This document shows, piece after piece, positions 54,211-63,869 of a stretch of 64,000 bases of DNA. Numbering within the stretch: the stretch's first letter is position 1; each line of letters starts with the position of its first letter. The stretch lies in NCBI RefSeq assembly GCF_037152535.1, contig NZ_JBBCMA010000010.1, positions 1 through 64,000 of the forward strand. The letters are read 5' to 3'. The notes under the pieces are model-generated. The model was not told the origin of the DNA. It saw only the letters and a list, made by a program, of their open reading frames with translations, and made no database searches. This stretch comes from Leclercia sp. AS011. GTDB lineage: Bacteria; Pseudomonadota; Gammaproteobacteria; Enterobacterales; Enterobacteriaceae. Position numbers and translations under genes: made by a program.

Positions 54211-55497
54211 TTACTCCGCCACGCTCTCCCGGAGCGGTTTCACCGGCAAAACTTTTACCTGCTTAATCATATTGTCCTGCACGTCCAGGATATCAATATC
54301 GTACTGGCCGATACGCACCCGCGTACCCGAGGCCGGGATCTCTTCCAGCGCTTCCAGAATCATTCCGTTAATGGTACGGGCTTCCGCTTCCGGCATCTGC
54401 CAGTTAAAGGCTTTGTTGAGTTCACGAACGTTCGCGCTGCCGTCAATCAGCACCGAGCCGTCGTTTTGCGGCGTGACCTCTTCCGCGAGGGAAGGGGACA
54501 TAGAGGTGGTAAAGTCGCCCACAATCTCCTCCAGAATATCCTCCACCGTCACCAGCCCCTGGATATCGCCATACTCATCGACCACCAGACCCACTTTCTT
54601 TTTATTGCGCTGGAATTTGATCAGCTGGGTGCTGAGCGGGGTGCCTTCCGGAATGTAGTAAATCTCATCCGCCGCCCGGAGCATCACCTCTTTGGTGAAC
54701 TCTTTTTTCTCGGTCATCAGACGATACGCTTCGCGCACGCGCAGCATGCTGATGGTGTCGTCCAGCGAATCACGGTACAACACGATCCGGCCATGCGGGG
54801 AGTGGGTCAACTGGCGAACAATGGCCTTCCAGTCATCGTTGATGTCGATACCGACGATCTCATTGCGCGGCACCATGATGTCGTCAACGCTGACCTTCTC
54901 CAGATCCAGCACCGACAGCAGCATATCCTGATTACGACGCGAGATTTGCGAGCGCGATTCATGGACGATGGTGCGCAGTTCATCTTTGCTCAGGGCGCTG
55001 CTGATCGTCACATCCGCTTTAATGCCCACCATACGCATCAGCACGCGCGTCACGCCGTTTAACAGCCAGACCAGCGGCATCATCAGAATGAGTAACGGTG
55101 CCAGCAGGAAGCTGCTGGGATAGGCGACCTTCTCGGGATAGAGCGCGGCGACGGTTTTCGGCAATACTTCGGCAAAGACCAGCACCACAAAGGTCAGCAC
55201 CCCGGTGGCGATAGCGACCCCGGCGTTGCCGTACAGACGCATGCCGACAATGGTGCCGAGCGCAGAGGCGAGAATGTTGACCAGGTTATTGCCGATAAGC
55301 ACCAGGCTTATCAGGCGATCCGGTTTACGCAGCAGTTTTTCCACACGGCGTGCGGCCCGATTACCCTGTTTGGCGCGATGACGTAACCGGTAGCGGTTCA
55401 GCGTCATCATGCCGGTCTCCGAGCCGGAGAAATAGGCGGAGATAACCACCATGACGATCAGGGTGATGATCAGCGTGGTAGTAGAGATGTGTTCCAG
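54211..55497 (-). CDS. yfjD: CNNM/CorC-like membrane protein YfjD, CUG start
   Basis: 428 residues, as I recall for E. coli YfjD. A CUG codon at 55495-55497 has AAGGAG 6 bases upstream (55504-55509) and gives the E. coli-like start LEHISTTTLIITLIV; the first ATG in frame (55450-55452) is 15 codons later, inside the first membrane helix and without a ribosome binding site. Domain order: DUF21 membrane part (about 1-190), a pair of CBS domains (about 200-320), and a CorC/HlyC C-terminal domain. Related to magnesium and cobalt resistance proteins; its own role is not defined. Confidence 0.9.
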   Translation of the reverse strand: MEHISTTTLIITLIVMVVISAYFSGSETGMMTLNRYRLRHRAKQGNRAARRVEKLLRKPDRLISLVLIGNNLVNILASALGTIVGMRLYGNAGVAIATGVLTFVVLVFAEVLPKTVAALYPEKVAYPSSFLLAPLLILMMPLVWLLNGVTRVLMRMVGIKADVTISSALSKDELRTIVHESRSQISRRNQDMLLSVLDLEKVSVDDIMVPRNEIVGIDINDDWKAIVRQLTHSPHGRIVLYRDSLDDTISMLRVREAYRLMTEKKEFTKEVMLRAADEIYYIPEGTPLSTQLIKFQRNKKKVGLVVDEYGDIQGLVTVEDILEEIVGDFTTSMSPSLAEEVTPQNDGSVLIDGSANVRELNKAFNWQMPEAEARTINGMILEALEEIPASGTRVRIGQYDIDILDVQDNMIKQVKVLPVKPLRESVAE

Positions 55498-55515
55498 GGG
55501 GAACTCCTTGGTTAC

Positions 55516-56307
55516 TTAGCTGGCGATCTGCTGGATGACGCGGCTACCGAAATAAGCCAGTGTCAGGAGGCCTGCTCCCGCCACGTTGAACCAGACTACG
55601 CGGCGACCGCGCCAGCCTTCATGATAATGGCCCCATAACAGGACAATATAGACAAACCACGCAATGATGGAGAGCACGGCCTTATCGATATTCTCCATAC
55701 TGAAGAGATTGTGCATATAAAACAGGCCGGTACTCAGGGTGAGCGTGAGCAGTACCACTCCAACCTGAGTGATGTGAAACATCTTGCGCTCGATGGTCAT
55801 CAGCGGCGGCATTTCGTTGCTGAAGGCCAGCTTTTTGTTTTTGAGCTGGTAATCAATCCAGGCCAGCTGGAGCGCGTACAGCGCGGCAATGATCAGCGTC
55901 GCATACGAGAACAGGGACAGGCCAATATGCACCATCATCCCCGGCGTGGTTTCAAGGTGGGTGATGAACTCATTCGGCACGAAGGTGGCAAAGGCGAGGT
56001 TGATCAGCGCAAAGGCATAGACAATCGGCAGTAGCAGCCAGCCGCGGTTTTTTGAGGCCACGATGGTCATGACCGTACAGATCATCAGGCTGACCAGCGA
56101 CCCGACGTTCAGCAGGCTCAGGTTTTGCCCGCTGCCGTCCCCCGGCAGAATGCGCGCTTCGAGCGCAAAAGCGTGACTTATCAACGCGATGACAGCCGAC
56201 AAAATAGCCATTCGCCGCCAGCCGCTGTTTTTTTGTAGCAGGCCAGGGATAATCAGCGCGAGGCTGACAGAGTACGCCACAAGAGCGATCAGTGCGAAAA
56301 CAGGCAT
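55516..56307 (-). CDS. ypjD: Cytochrome c assembly-like membrane protein YpjD
   Basis: 263 residues from MPVFALIA, the E. coli length. Eight membrane helices of the CcsA/CcmC type with conserved His residues in MVHIGLSLFSYATLIIAALY and WGHYHEGWRG that could bind heme. Divergent from ffh. It precedes yfjD with only 18 bases between, so the two are probably co-transcribed. Its function is not settled. Confidence 0.95.
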   Translation of the reverse strand: MPVFALIALVAYSVSLALIIPGLLQKNSGWRRMAILSAVIALISHAFALEARILPGDGSGQNLSLLNVGSLVSLMICTVMTIVASKNRGWLLLPIVYAFALINLAFATFVPNEFITHLETTPGMMVHIGLSLFSYATLIIAALYALQLAWIDYQLKNKKLAFSNEMPPLMTIERKMFHITQVGVVLLTLTLSTGLFYMHNLFSMENIDKAVLSIIAWFVYIVLLWGHYHEGWRGRRVVWFNVAGAGLLTLAYFGSRVIQQIAS

Positions 56308-56473
56308 ATAGGTGTCGACAGTTGTCCTGGTGATAAAGAGAGGCAGTATAACGTTACGTGAGGCGTGCTCCAACCGTTGCATAACAACAAAGACGCCTTC
56401 ATGTTATACTCCGGCAAAATTCTGTGTACGTGTCGCGCCAGCGACCTCACGTTTCTATCCCAGGCGAGAGACA

Positions 56474-57835
56474 ATGTTTGATAATTTAACCGATCGTTTG
56501 TCGCGCACGCTGCGCAACATCAGCGGCCGTGGACGCCTTACCGAAGACAACATCAAAGAGACGCTGCGCGAAGTGCGTATGGCACTGCTCGAAGCAGACG
56601 TCGCGTTACCGGTCGTGCGTGATTTCATCAACCGCGTAAAAGAGAAAGCGGTTGGTCATGAAGTTAACAAGAGCCTGACCCCGGGTCAGGAGTTCGTCAA
56701 AATCGTTCGTAACGAACTGGTTTCGGCGATGGGTGAAGAGAACCAGAGCCTGAATCTGGCGGCGCAACCGCCGGCAGTGGTGCTGATGGCCGGTCTGCAG
56801 GGTGCAGGTAAAACCACCAGCGTCGCTAAGCTGGGTAAATTCCTGCGCGAGAAGCACAAGAAGAAAGTGCTGGTCGTCTCTGCCGACGTCTATCGCCCGG
56901 CGGCGATCAGACAGCTGGAAACCCTGGCTGAACAGGTTGACGTTGACTTCTTCCCGTCTGATGTCTCGCAAAAGCCGATCGACATCGTTAACGCGGCGCT
57001 GAAAGAGGCGAAGCTGAAGTTCTTCGACGTGCTGCTGGTGGATACCGCCGGTCGTCTGCACGTTGACGAAGCGATGATGGACGAAATCAAACAGGTGCAT
57101 GCCGCGATCAATCCGGTAGAAACCCTGTTTGTGGTCGATGCCATGACCGGTCAGGATGCGGCAAATACCGCGAAAGCCTTCAACGAAGCGCTACCGTTAA
57201 CCGGTGTGGTGCTGACCAAAGTGGACGGTGACGCCCGCGGCGGTGCGGCGCTCTCTATTCGTCATATCACCGGCAAGCCAATCAAGTTCCTCGGCGTCGG
57301 CGAGAAGACCGAAGCGCTGGAGCCCTTCCACCCGGATCGTATTGCCTCCCGTATCCTCGGCATGGGCGACGTGCTGTCGCTGATCGAAGATATCGAGAGC
57401 AAAGTTGACCGTGCCCAGGCTGAGAAGCTGGCGACCAAGCTGAAAAAAGGCGACGGTTTCGATCTGACCGACTTCCTGGAACAGCTGCGCCAGATGAAGA
57501 ACATGGGCGGCATGGCGAGCCTGATGGGCAAGCTGCCAGGCATGGGGCAGATCCCGGACAACGTAAAATCGCAGATGGACGACAAGGTTCTGGTGCGCAT
57601 GGAGGCGATCATCAACTCCATGACGCTGAAAGAACGTGCCAAGCCGGAAATCATTAAAGGCTCCCGTAAACGCCGTATCGCGGCCGGTTGCGGGATGCAG
57701 GTGCAGGACGTTAACCGCCTTCTGAAGCAGTTCGACGACATGCAGCGCATGATGAAGAAGATGAAGAAGGGCGGAATGGCCAAAATGATGCGCGGTATGA
57801 AAGGCATGATGCCGCCAGGCTTCCCGGGTAGGTAA
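56474..57835 (+). CDS. ffh: Signal recognition particle protein Ffh
   Basis: 453 residues from MFDNLTDR, the E. coli length. N domain, GTPase G domain (GLQGAGKTTSVAKLG near 107-121, DTAGRLHVDEAMMDE, TKVDGDARGGAAL) and the methionine-rich M domain that binds 4.5S RNA and signal sequences (KMKKGGMAKMMRGMKGMMP). Targets nascent membrane proteins to FtsY. Confidence 0.98.
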   Translation: MFDNLTDRLSRTLRNISGRGRLTEDNIKETLREVRMALLEADVALPVVRDFINRVKEKAVGHEVNKSLTPGQEFVKIVRNELVSAMGEENQSLNLAAQPPAVVLMAGLQGAGKTTSVAKLGKFLREKHKKKVLVVSADVYRPAAIRQLETLAEQVDVDFFPSDVSQKPIDIVNAALKEAKLKFFDVLLVDTAGRLHVDEAMMDEIKQVHAAINPVETLFVVDAMTGQDAANTAKAFNEALPLTGVVLTKVDGDARGGAALSIRHITGKPIKFLGVGEKTEALEPFHPDRIASRILGMGDVLSLIEDIESKVDRAQAEKLATKLKKGDGFDLTDFLEQLRQMKNMGGMASLMGKLPGMGQIPDNVKSQMDDKVLVRMEAIINSMTLKERAKPEIIKGSRKRRIAAGCGMQVQDVNRLLKQFDDMQRMMKKMKKGGMAKMMRGMKGMMPPGFPGR

Positions 57836-58026
57836 CTGGCCTGGCTTGTTTGCCATTTTGGCACCGGGGTGTGCTCGTCATCCTCACGTACTGCGTGTAC
57901 GCTCCGGTGACTGCGCGCACGCCGGCACCAAACTGGCTGCACCGCCGACGGCCTTTTATTGCGGTGTACGTAACTGTTGATTGCATTTTCCCCAGAAATC
58001 AGTAAAATTTTCGGGCTTTTAATATG

Positions 58027-58063
58027 ACACCGGGCTCCTTCCCTCGATGGGGCCCGGTGTTTT
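58027..58063 (+). terminator. Attenuator-like hairpin before rpsP
   Basis: Stem acaccgggctcc (58027-58038) pairs with ggggcccggtgt (58049-58060, one G-U pair), followed by TTTT. Located between ffh and rpsP, where the trmD operon of E. coli has its promoter and a terminator-like structure. It may end ffh transcripts or set operon expression. Confidence 0.75.
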
Positions 58064-58082
58064 ATTCACACAAGAGGATGTT

Positions 58083-58331
58083 ATGGTAACTATTCGTTTA
58101 GCACGTCACGGCGCGAAAAAGCGTCCGTTCTACCAGGTTGTTGTTACTGACAGCCGTAATGCACGCAACGGTCGCTTCATCGAGCGCGTTGGTTTCTTCA
58201 ATCCACTGGCCGCTGGCGCAGAAGAAGAAACCCGTCTGGATCTGGATCGTATCGCTCACTGGGTTGGCCAGGGCGCTACCGTTTCCGATCGCGTTGCTAC
58301 GCTGATCAAAGCAGCAAACAAAGCAGCTTAA
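58083..58331 (+). CDS. rpsP: 30S ribosomal protein S16
   Basis: 82 residues from [13 protein letters not shown], the E. coli length. Part of the 30S body. First gene of rpsP-rimM-trmD-rplS. The start has GAGGAT 6-7 bases upstream. Confidence 0.99.
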   Translation: MVTIRLARHGAKKRPFYQVVVTDSRNARNGRFIERVGFFNPLAAGAEEETRLDLDRIAHWVGQGATVSDRVATLIKAANKAA

Positions 58332-58349
58332 TCTGTCACGGTGGTCATG

Positions 58350-58883
58350 ATGAGCAAAAAAGCACCTGTTGAACCGATTGTATTGGGCAAAATGGGTTCT
58401 TGCTACGGTATCCGTGGTTGGCTCAGAGTGTTTTCCTCCACCGAAGACGCCGAAAGCATTTTTGACTATCAGCCCTGGTTTATCCAGAAGGCGGGTCAGT
58501 GGCAAGAGGTCGAGCTGGAAAGCTGGCGTCACCACAATCAGGACATCGTTATCAAGCTGAAAGGCGTTGACGATCGCGATGCCGCGAATGCGCTGACTAA
58601 TTGTGAAATTGTCGTGGATTCGTCGCAGTTGCCTGAACTGGAAGAGGGTTACTACTGGAAAGACCTTATCGGTTGCCAGGTAGTTACTACTGAAGGTTAC
58701 GGTCTGGGCAAAGTCATCGATATGATGGAAACCGGATCCAATGACGTTCTCGTCATTAAGGCAAACCTGAAAGATGCATTCGGTATCAAGGAGCGGCTGG
58801 TTCCGTTCCTCGATGGGCAGGTTATCAAGAAAGTCGATCTCGCTACTCGAACTATCGAAGTAGATTGGGATCCTGGTTTTTAA
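58350..58883 (+). CDS. rimM: Ribosome maturation factor RimM
   Basis: 177 residues from MSKKAPVE (an ATG one codon earlier is possible). RimM N domain (about 1-95) and PRC-barrel (about 100-177: [33 protein letters not shown]). Binds S19 during 16S 3'-domain assembly. Slightly shorter at the N-terminus than E. coli RimM (182). Confidence 0.97.
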   Translation: MSKKAPVEPIVLGKMGSCYGIRGWLRVFSSTEDAESIFDYQPWFIQKAGQWQEVELESWRHHNQDIVIKLKGVDDRDAANALTNCEIVVDSSQLPELEEGYYWKDLIGCQVVTTEGYGLGKVIDMMETGSNDVLVIKANLKDAFGIKERLVPFLDGQVIKKVDLATRTIEVDWDPGF

Positions 58884-58913
58884 ATTCTCCTGAAAACGGT
58901 AAAAGACGGCGCT

Positions 58914-59681
58914 ATGTGGATTGGCATTATTAGCCTGTTTCCTGAAATGTTCCGCGCGATTACTGATTACGGGGTAACTGGCCGGGCAGTAAAAAATGGC
59001 CTGCTGAGCATCGAGAGCTGGAGTCCACGTGACTTCACCCACGACCGGCACCGTACCGTGGACGAACGTCCTTACGGCGGCGGACCGGGGATGCTCATGA
59101 TGGTTCAACCCTTACGGGATGCCATCGCAGCAGCAAAAGCCGCGGCAGGTGAAGGCGCAAAGGTGATTTATCTGTCACCTCAGGGACGCAAGCTTGATCA
59201 AGCGGGCGTCAGCGAACTGGCAGCGAATCAGAAACTGATTCTGGTGTGCGGTCGCTACGAAGGGATAGATGAGCGCGTAATTCAGACCGAGATTGACGAA
59301 GAATGGTCTATCGGCGATTACGTTCTCAGCGGTGGTGAGTTACCGGCAATGACGCTGATTGACTCCGTTTCCCGGTTCATTCCGGGGGTACTGGGCCATG
59401 AAGCATCAGCAACAGAAGACTCTTTTGCTGACGGATTGCTGGACTGCCCACACTATACCCGTCCTGAAGTGTTAGAAGGGATGGAGGTACCGCCGGTTTT
59501 ACTGTCGGGAAACCATGCCGAGATTCGTCGCTGGCGTCTGAAGCAGTCGCTGGGCCGTACCTGGCTTAGAAGACCTGAACTTCTGGAAAACCTGGCTCTG
59601 ACTGAAGAGCAAGCAAAGTTGCTGGCCGAGTTCAAAAGAGAACACGCGCACCAGCAGCAGAAACATGATGGGATGGCCTGA
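58914..59681 (+). CDS. trmD: tRNA (guanine-37-N1)-methyltransferase
   Basis: 255 residues, the E. coli length. SPOUT knot methylase: [18 protein letters not shown] near 112-130, [15 protein letters not shown], and the catalytic Asp in [16 protein letters not shown]. Methylates G37 of tRNAs to prevent frameshifting. Confidence 0.99.
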   Translation: MWIGIISLFPEMFRAITDYGVTGRAVKNGLLSIESWSPRDFTHDRHRTVDERPYGGGPGMLMMVQPLRDAIAAAKAAAGEGAKVIYLSPQGRKLDQAGVSELAANQKLILVCGRYEGIDERVIQTEIDEEWSIGDYVLSGGELPAMTLIDSVSRFIPGVLGHEASATEDSFADGLLDCPHYTRPEVLEGMEVPPVLLSGNHAEIRRWRLKQSLGRTWLRRPELLENLALTEEQAKLLAEFKREHAHQQQKHDGMA

Positions 59682-59719
59682 GGCCCCCGAATATCAGTTT
59701 ACCCAGGATAAGAGATTAA

Positions 59720-60070
<351 letters not shown>

Positions 60071-60093
60071 GATTCGCTTAAGCGACATCCTGT

Positions 60094-60127
60094 AAAAAGG
60101 GCTGGCCGAAAGGCCGGCCCTTTTTTT
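60094..60127 (+). terminator. Terminator of the trmD operon
   Basis: Stem gggctggcc (60099-60107), GAAA loop, ggccggccc (60112-60120) with A run before and TTTTTTT after. A strong intrinsic terminator. Confidence 0.95.
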
Positions 60128-60199
60128 ATCTCTGAGAGCCTTGTACGTTAACGTCTGCGTCATAAATCGTTTACAATGCCCCGCTCTGACGGAGGGGAA

Positions 60200-60589
60200 G
60201 TGACGACTAAACAGCATCAGGCACAGTGGCAACGTATCGCGGCAGGTCTCGCGTTATTTGCGATCCTGATGATCGTCTTTGCGCCGCTGGTCTCTGTCTC
60301 GTTGCAAAAAGATCCCATGAGTGCCATGCCCGGCATGCACCATGACATGAGCATGATGGCGGAGCACCATCATACACCGCCGGAAAGTACGCCTGTCGAC
60401 CATGCCGAAGCCTGCGGTTACTGCGTGCTGCTGGCCCACGTGCCGGGGGTGATTCTGGCGCTGGTGATGCTGCTAAGCGCAGTCATACTCCGACAGCGCC
60501 TCACGCCGCCGCGACCCGCCGTATACCATTGGCATTTCTTCCCCTGGCTCTGTCCCGATACCCGCGCGCCGCCGCACCTGTCTGCTTAA
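60200..60589 (+). CDS. DUF2946 protein with Met/His-rich loop
   Basis: 129 residues from the GTG at 60200, with GGAGGGG 2-9 bases upstream; the ATG at 60176 would add eight residues. Two hydrophobic segments (about 15-35 and 85-105) flank a loop rich in metal-binding side chains, MSAMPGMHHDMSMMAEHHHT (about 41-60), and a Cys pair EACGYCVLL. DUF2946 proteins accompany metal transport or PepSY proteins; I suggest copper or iron handling (inference). It and the next gene sit where E. coli has yfiB. Confidence 0.85.
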   Translation: MTTKQHQAQWQRIAAGLALFAILMIVFAPLVSVSLQKDPMSAMPGMHHDMSMMAEHHHTPPESTPVDHAEACGYCVLLAHVPGVILALVMLLSAVILRQRLTPPRPAVYHWHFFPWLCPDTRAPPHLSA

Positions 60590-60650
60590 TCCACGTAAAA
60601 AAACGTACACCCCGGTGTATCGATAACTTTTTGCCTTAAAAAGGGAAAGC

Positions 60651-62018
60651 ATGACTACCTGCACTCCGCGCGCGGCATGGGGCAACCTGCTGCGTCGTCT
60701 TCACTTCTATATTGGTCTGTTTGTCGGACCGTTTATCTTTATCGCTGCGCTCTCCGGGACGCTGTATGTCGCTACGCCGCAGCTGGAAAACGCGCTTTAT
60801 CATCACGCGCTGTTCAGCGAAACCCCGGGCACTGCGCGCCCGCTGGCTGAGCAAATCGCGGTGGCGGAAAAAGTCACCGGCGGGGAGCTGCGGCTCCAGG
60901 CGGTACGTCCGGGCCTCGCCGCCGGGGAAAGCACCCGGGTGATGTACGTTGACCCGGCGCTGAAAGCCTCGGAGAGCCGGGCCATCTTTATTGATCCGGT
61001 CAGCCTTGAGGTGCGTGGGGATATCACCGTCTACGGCACCAGCGGTATCCTGCCGTTGCGTCAGAAAATTGATTATCTGCACCAGTCTTTGCTGCTGGGG
61101 GACGTGGGACGTCATTACAGCGAACTGGCTGCCTCCTGGATGTGGATCGCCGCGCTGGGCGGGATTGCCCTGTGGTTTTACACCCGGCCAAAACGGCGCA
61201 TCAACAATCGCTTTCAGAATCGCCGTCGTTTGCACGTTACCCTCGGCTGGATACTGCTGGTGGGCATGCTGCTCTTCTCGGCGACCGGCCTGACCTGGTC
61301 CCGGTGGGCGGGCGGCAATGTGGATAAACTGCGGGCAGAGATGAACTGGCTCACGCCGCAGGTAAATACGCAATTACAGGGTCCGGCGGAAGCCGTCGAT
61401 CCCCATGCTGAGCACCACGGTCATCACATGACCCCGTCTATGCCAGAGATGAAGCCTGACCCGGCCCTCTACGACGGCGTGCTGCAGGCGGCCAATACGG
61501 CGGGGATTGATGCTACGAAGCTGGAGATACGTCCGGCGAAGGGAGAGGCAATGGCATGGACGGTGACGGAGATCGATCGCCGCTGGCCGACGCAGGTTGA
61601 TGCGGTTGCCGTGGATCCTGCCACCCTGACCGTGGTCGACCGCACCCGATTTACGGATTACCCGCTGATGGCCAAACTGACCCGCTGGGGCGTGGATTTC
61701 CATATGGGCGTGCTGTTTGGCCTGCCAAACCAGCTGGTGCTGATCGCCTTTGGTATCGCGCTGTGCGTCATGATTGTCTGGGGCTACCGGATGTGGTGGA
61801 TGCGTCGCCCCCGACAGACAGCAACGGATCCGGCGCAGACCCTTTATCAGAGCTGGCTGGCGTTGCCGCCGGGGGGACGCGTGGCCTCTTTAGCCGTCAG
61901 CATAGCGCTGGGCCTCATGATGCCGGTGATGGGCTGTAGCCTGGCGCTGTTTGTGGTTATTGACTGGCTACGCTGGCGCAGGGCCGCGCGAGTCTCCCTG
62001 ACCGAATCACGGGAGTAA
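60651..62018 (+). CDS. PepSY-associated transmembrane protein
   Basis: 455 residues. PepSY_TM family: four to five membrane helices near 20-42, 163-178, 195-212, 358-380 and 415-438, with a periplasmic PepSY domain. A Met/His-rich insertion HAEHHGHHMTPSMPEM near 250-265 mirrors the preceding gene. Similar proteins (PiuB/FsrB-like) are linked to iron-siderophore reduction or uptake, sometimes copper. Probably in an operon with the DUF2946 gene. Convergent with dgcN. Confidence 0.88.
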   Translation: MTTCTPRAAWGNLLRRLHFYIGLFVGPFIFIAALSGTLYVATPQLENALYHHALFSETPGTARPLAEQIAVAEKVTGGELRLQAVRPGLAAGESTRVMYVDPALKASESRAIFIDPVSLEVRGDITVYGTSGILPLRQKIDYLHQSLLLGDVGRHYSELAASWMWIAALGGIALWFYTRPKRRINNRFQNRRRLHVTLGWILLVGMLLFSATGLTWSRWAGGNVDKLRAEMNWLTPQVNTQLQGPAEAVDPHAEHHGHHMTPSMPEMKPDPALYDGVLQAANTAGIDATKLEIRPAKGEAMAWTVTEIDRRWPTQVDAVAVDPATLTVVDRTRFTDYPLMAKLTRWGVDFHMGVLFGLPNQLVLIAFGIALCVMIVWGYRMWWMRRPRQTATDPAQTLYQSWLALPPGGRVASLAVSIALGLMMPVMGCSLALFVVIDWLRWRRAARVSLTESRE

Positions 62019-62101
62019 TGGCTCAGGACGTGCCGATCGCCACCGCCACGCGGGAGTTTTCGGCACGTCCCTGACCGGGATTATTATCCGCGACGTATCG
62101 C

Positions 62102-63343
62102 CTAAACATCATGTGTTTCTTTCCAGGAGGTGATTTTCGAACGCTGGTGCTTCACCAGATACATATTCCGGTCGGCTTGCTCCAGTAAGGCTTCAACGGA
62201 GTGATGCTGCCAGCTCAGGGCGTAGCCAATACTGAGCGACATGCGGGAGGAGAACCCGTTGTGCAGGTCATAGGACGGGCTGAATTGTTGCCTCAGCGCG
62301 GCGCAAAGGCGTAGCACTTCCTGTTCCGAATGAACGCCATACAAAATGATGGCAAACTCGTCCCCACCGAGACGGTACGACTGATGCTGTTCTCCGCCAA
62401 ATTCAACCATTCTGCGGGCCACTTCAATCAGCACGCAATCCCCTGCGGCATGGCCCCAGGTATCGTTTATACGTTTAAAGTCATCACCATCCAGGAACAG
62501 CAGGGCGGTGTGGGGCCGGGTGGTGGGATCATTCATCAGGGCCGCAATCCGGGTGCGGAAAGCGGCCCGGTTAGCCAGGCCGGTGAGCGGGTCGTGCATG
62601 GCGGTGCGCATCAGCTGGGCATTTTTAGCCTGCAATTTTAGCTGCCACTCTTCCATCTCATCCAGCAGACTGTTGAAGTCCTGACCGAAGCGGTGAAATT
62701 CGTCAATACGCTCCCGGGATACCCGGCGGGAGAAGTTGCGGTTTGTACGTACGTCATGCACCACATCGGTGATGTTTTGCAGGGCGGCCACCACACCATT
62801 GTGCAGGGTGCGGGTGATAGTTAGCGCCACCAGAGAGGCAAGCAGAAGACAGCCGGTTAATACCGCCAGCGACGTCCAGAGAAAGTTGCCGATCAGGCTA
62901 TCCCGCGCGGTAAGGTGCAACTCACCGATCGGTAAATTGTTATGCCAGACGCGCTGGCGGATAGGATGCGGGAACAGCCACTGGCTGACCAACTGGCTGA
63001 GCGGATCCGCCTCGTCGTTCGGCCCCATCGACCAGGCGGCAAAACGATGATCGTAGCGATCCAGCAGTTCCGCCGCCGAGATCTGCCCTTGTTTGCCGAG
63101 CGAGGCCAGGGCTTCGTTGGCGGCAGTGGCGTCATTAAATACCAGCGCGGCCTCCAGGCTGCGGCTCATGGTGGCGCTGGTTAACTCCAGATTTTGTTGC
63201 GCATACTGTTTCAGCGTTATCACGGAAGCAATGCACAATAATAACCAGACGAGCGTCATTGTAATGAGGACGCTAATTATACTGATGCGCCGCAGGGTCC
63301 TTTTGAATGTAAGACGCGGCGCTAAGAACATTTCCTTATTCAT
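62102..63343 (-). CDS. dgcN: Diguanylate cyclase DgcN (YfiN)
   Basis: 413 residues. Two membrane helices (about 20-43 and 153-177) flank a periplasmic CHASE8 sensor domain; a HAMP linker (about 180-240) leads to the GGDEF domain with active-site GGDEF at 326-330 (YRLGGDEF). No RxxD inhibitory site is visible at the usual position. It makes c-di-GMP when the periplasmic inhibitor YfiR is removed. It overlaps yfiR by eight bases. Confidence 0.97.
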   Translation of the reverse strand: MNKEMFLAPRLTFKRTLRRISIISVLITMTLVWLLLCIASVITLKQYAQQNLELTSATMSRSLEAALVFNDATAANEALASLGKQGQISAAELLDRYDHRFAAWSMGPNDEADPLSQLVSQWLFPHPIRQRVWHNNLPIGELHLTARDSLIGNFLWTSLAVLTGCLLLASLVALTITRTLHNGVVAALQNITDVVHDVRTNRNFSRRVSRERIDEFHRFGQDFNSLLDEMEEWQLKLQAKNAQLMRTAMHDPLTGLANRAAFRTRIAALMNDPTTRPHTALLFLDGDDFKRINDTWGHAAGDCVLIEVARRMVEFGGEQHQSYRLGGDEFAIILYGVHSEQEVLRLCAALRQQFSPSYDLHNGFSSRMSLSIGYALSWQHHSVEALLEQADRNMYLVKHQRSKITSWKETHDV

Positions 63344-63869
63344 GCTTTGTATTCCGTGCGAGCATTAGCACATCAGGATCAACTCTGACTCCGCTGCGCG
63401 ACAGCACATCCAGATTAACGGAAAACCTGACTCTGGCACTGTCTATTATCAGGCAGAATGCACTACCTGTCAGGCATTGTGGATTTTGCTCCGCAATTAA
63501 TAGTAAAGGTCTGGCATGCAACGCCTGGCTTAATTCAAGCTGATGGGGCTGGGATTCGCTGCCAAAATAGAGGGCATGACAGTCTGCACTCGATACTTCC
63601 CTGTCGTCATGAATAATAACGGGAGTGTAGGGCAGTATGTCCGGACCCGGGTTACTGAGCGCCCCGACATAGTGGGAAGAGGCAAAGATACACAGGTTCG
63701 GCTTGCCGGAGAGCGCAGGCCAACGGGTGTAACTCACAATCCCGGAGACAATAGAACGTACTGATTTATCCGTTTCGGATAATGTTCCGCCCATAGCGAA
63801 CCCACAGGGCACTGACAACATTAGTATCAATGCCACCCGGTGCCAGGAGATAAGAAAAAAGTTACACAC
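63336..63869 (-). CDS. yfiR: Periplasmic repressor YfiR
   Basis: 177 residues from GTG; signal peptide 1-25 (WHRVALILMLSVPCGFAMG). Conserved core VSGIVSYTRWPALSG and LLLIAEQNPQCLTGSAFCLI with Cys pairs that sense redox in the E. coli protein, then NLDVLSRSGVRVDPDVLMLA. It binds DgcN's periplasmic domain and blocks dimer activation. In E. coli YfiB lifts this block; no yfiB is seen in this window. Confidence 0.95.
   Translation of the reverse strand: MCNFFLISWHRVALILMLSVPCGFAMGGTLSETDKSVRSIVSGIVSYTRWPALSGKPNLCIFASSHYVGALSNPGPDILPYTPVIIHDDREVSSADCHALYFGSESQPHQLELSQALHARPLLLIAEQNPQCLTGSAFCLIIDSARVRFSVNLDVLSRSGVRVDPDVLMLARNTKHE

Noticed and set aside
57846..57960. Repeated cg-rich stretch after ffh, considered as a small RNA or REP
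   Set aside because: It shows partial inverted repeats but does not match the REP consensus and has no clear promoter or terminator of its own.
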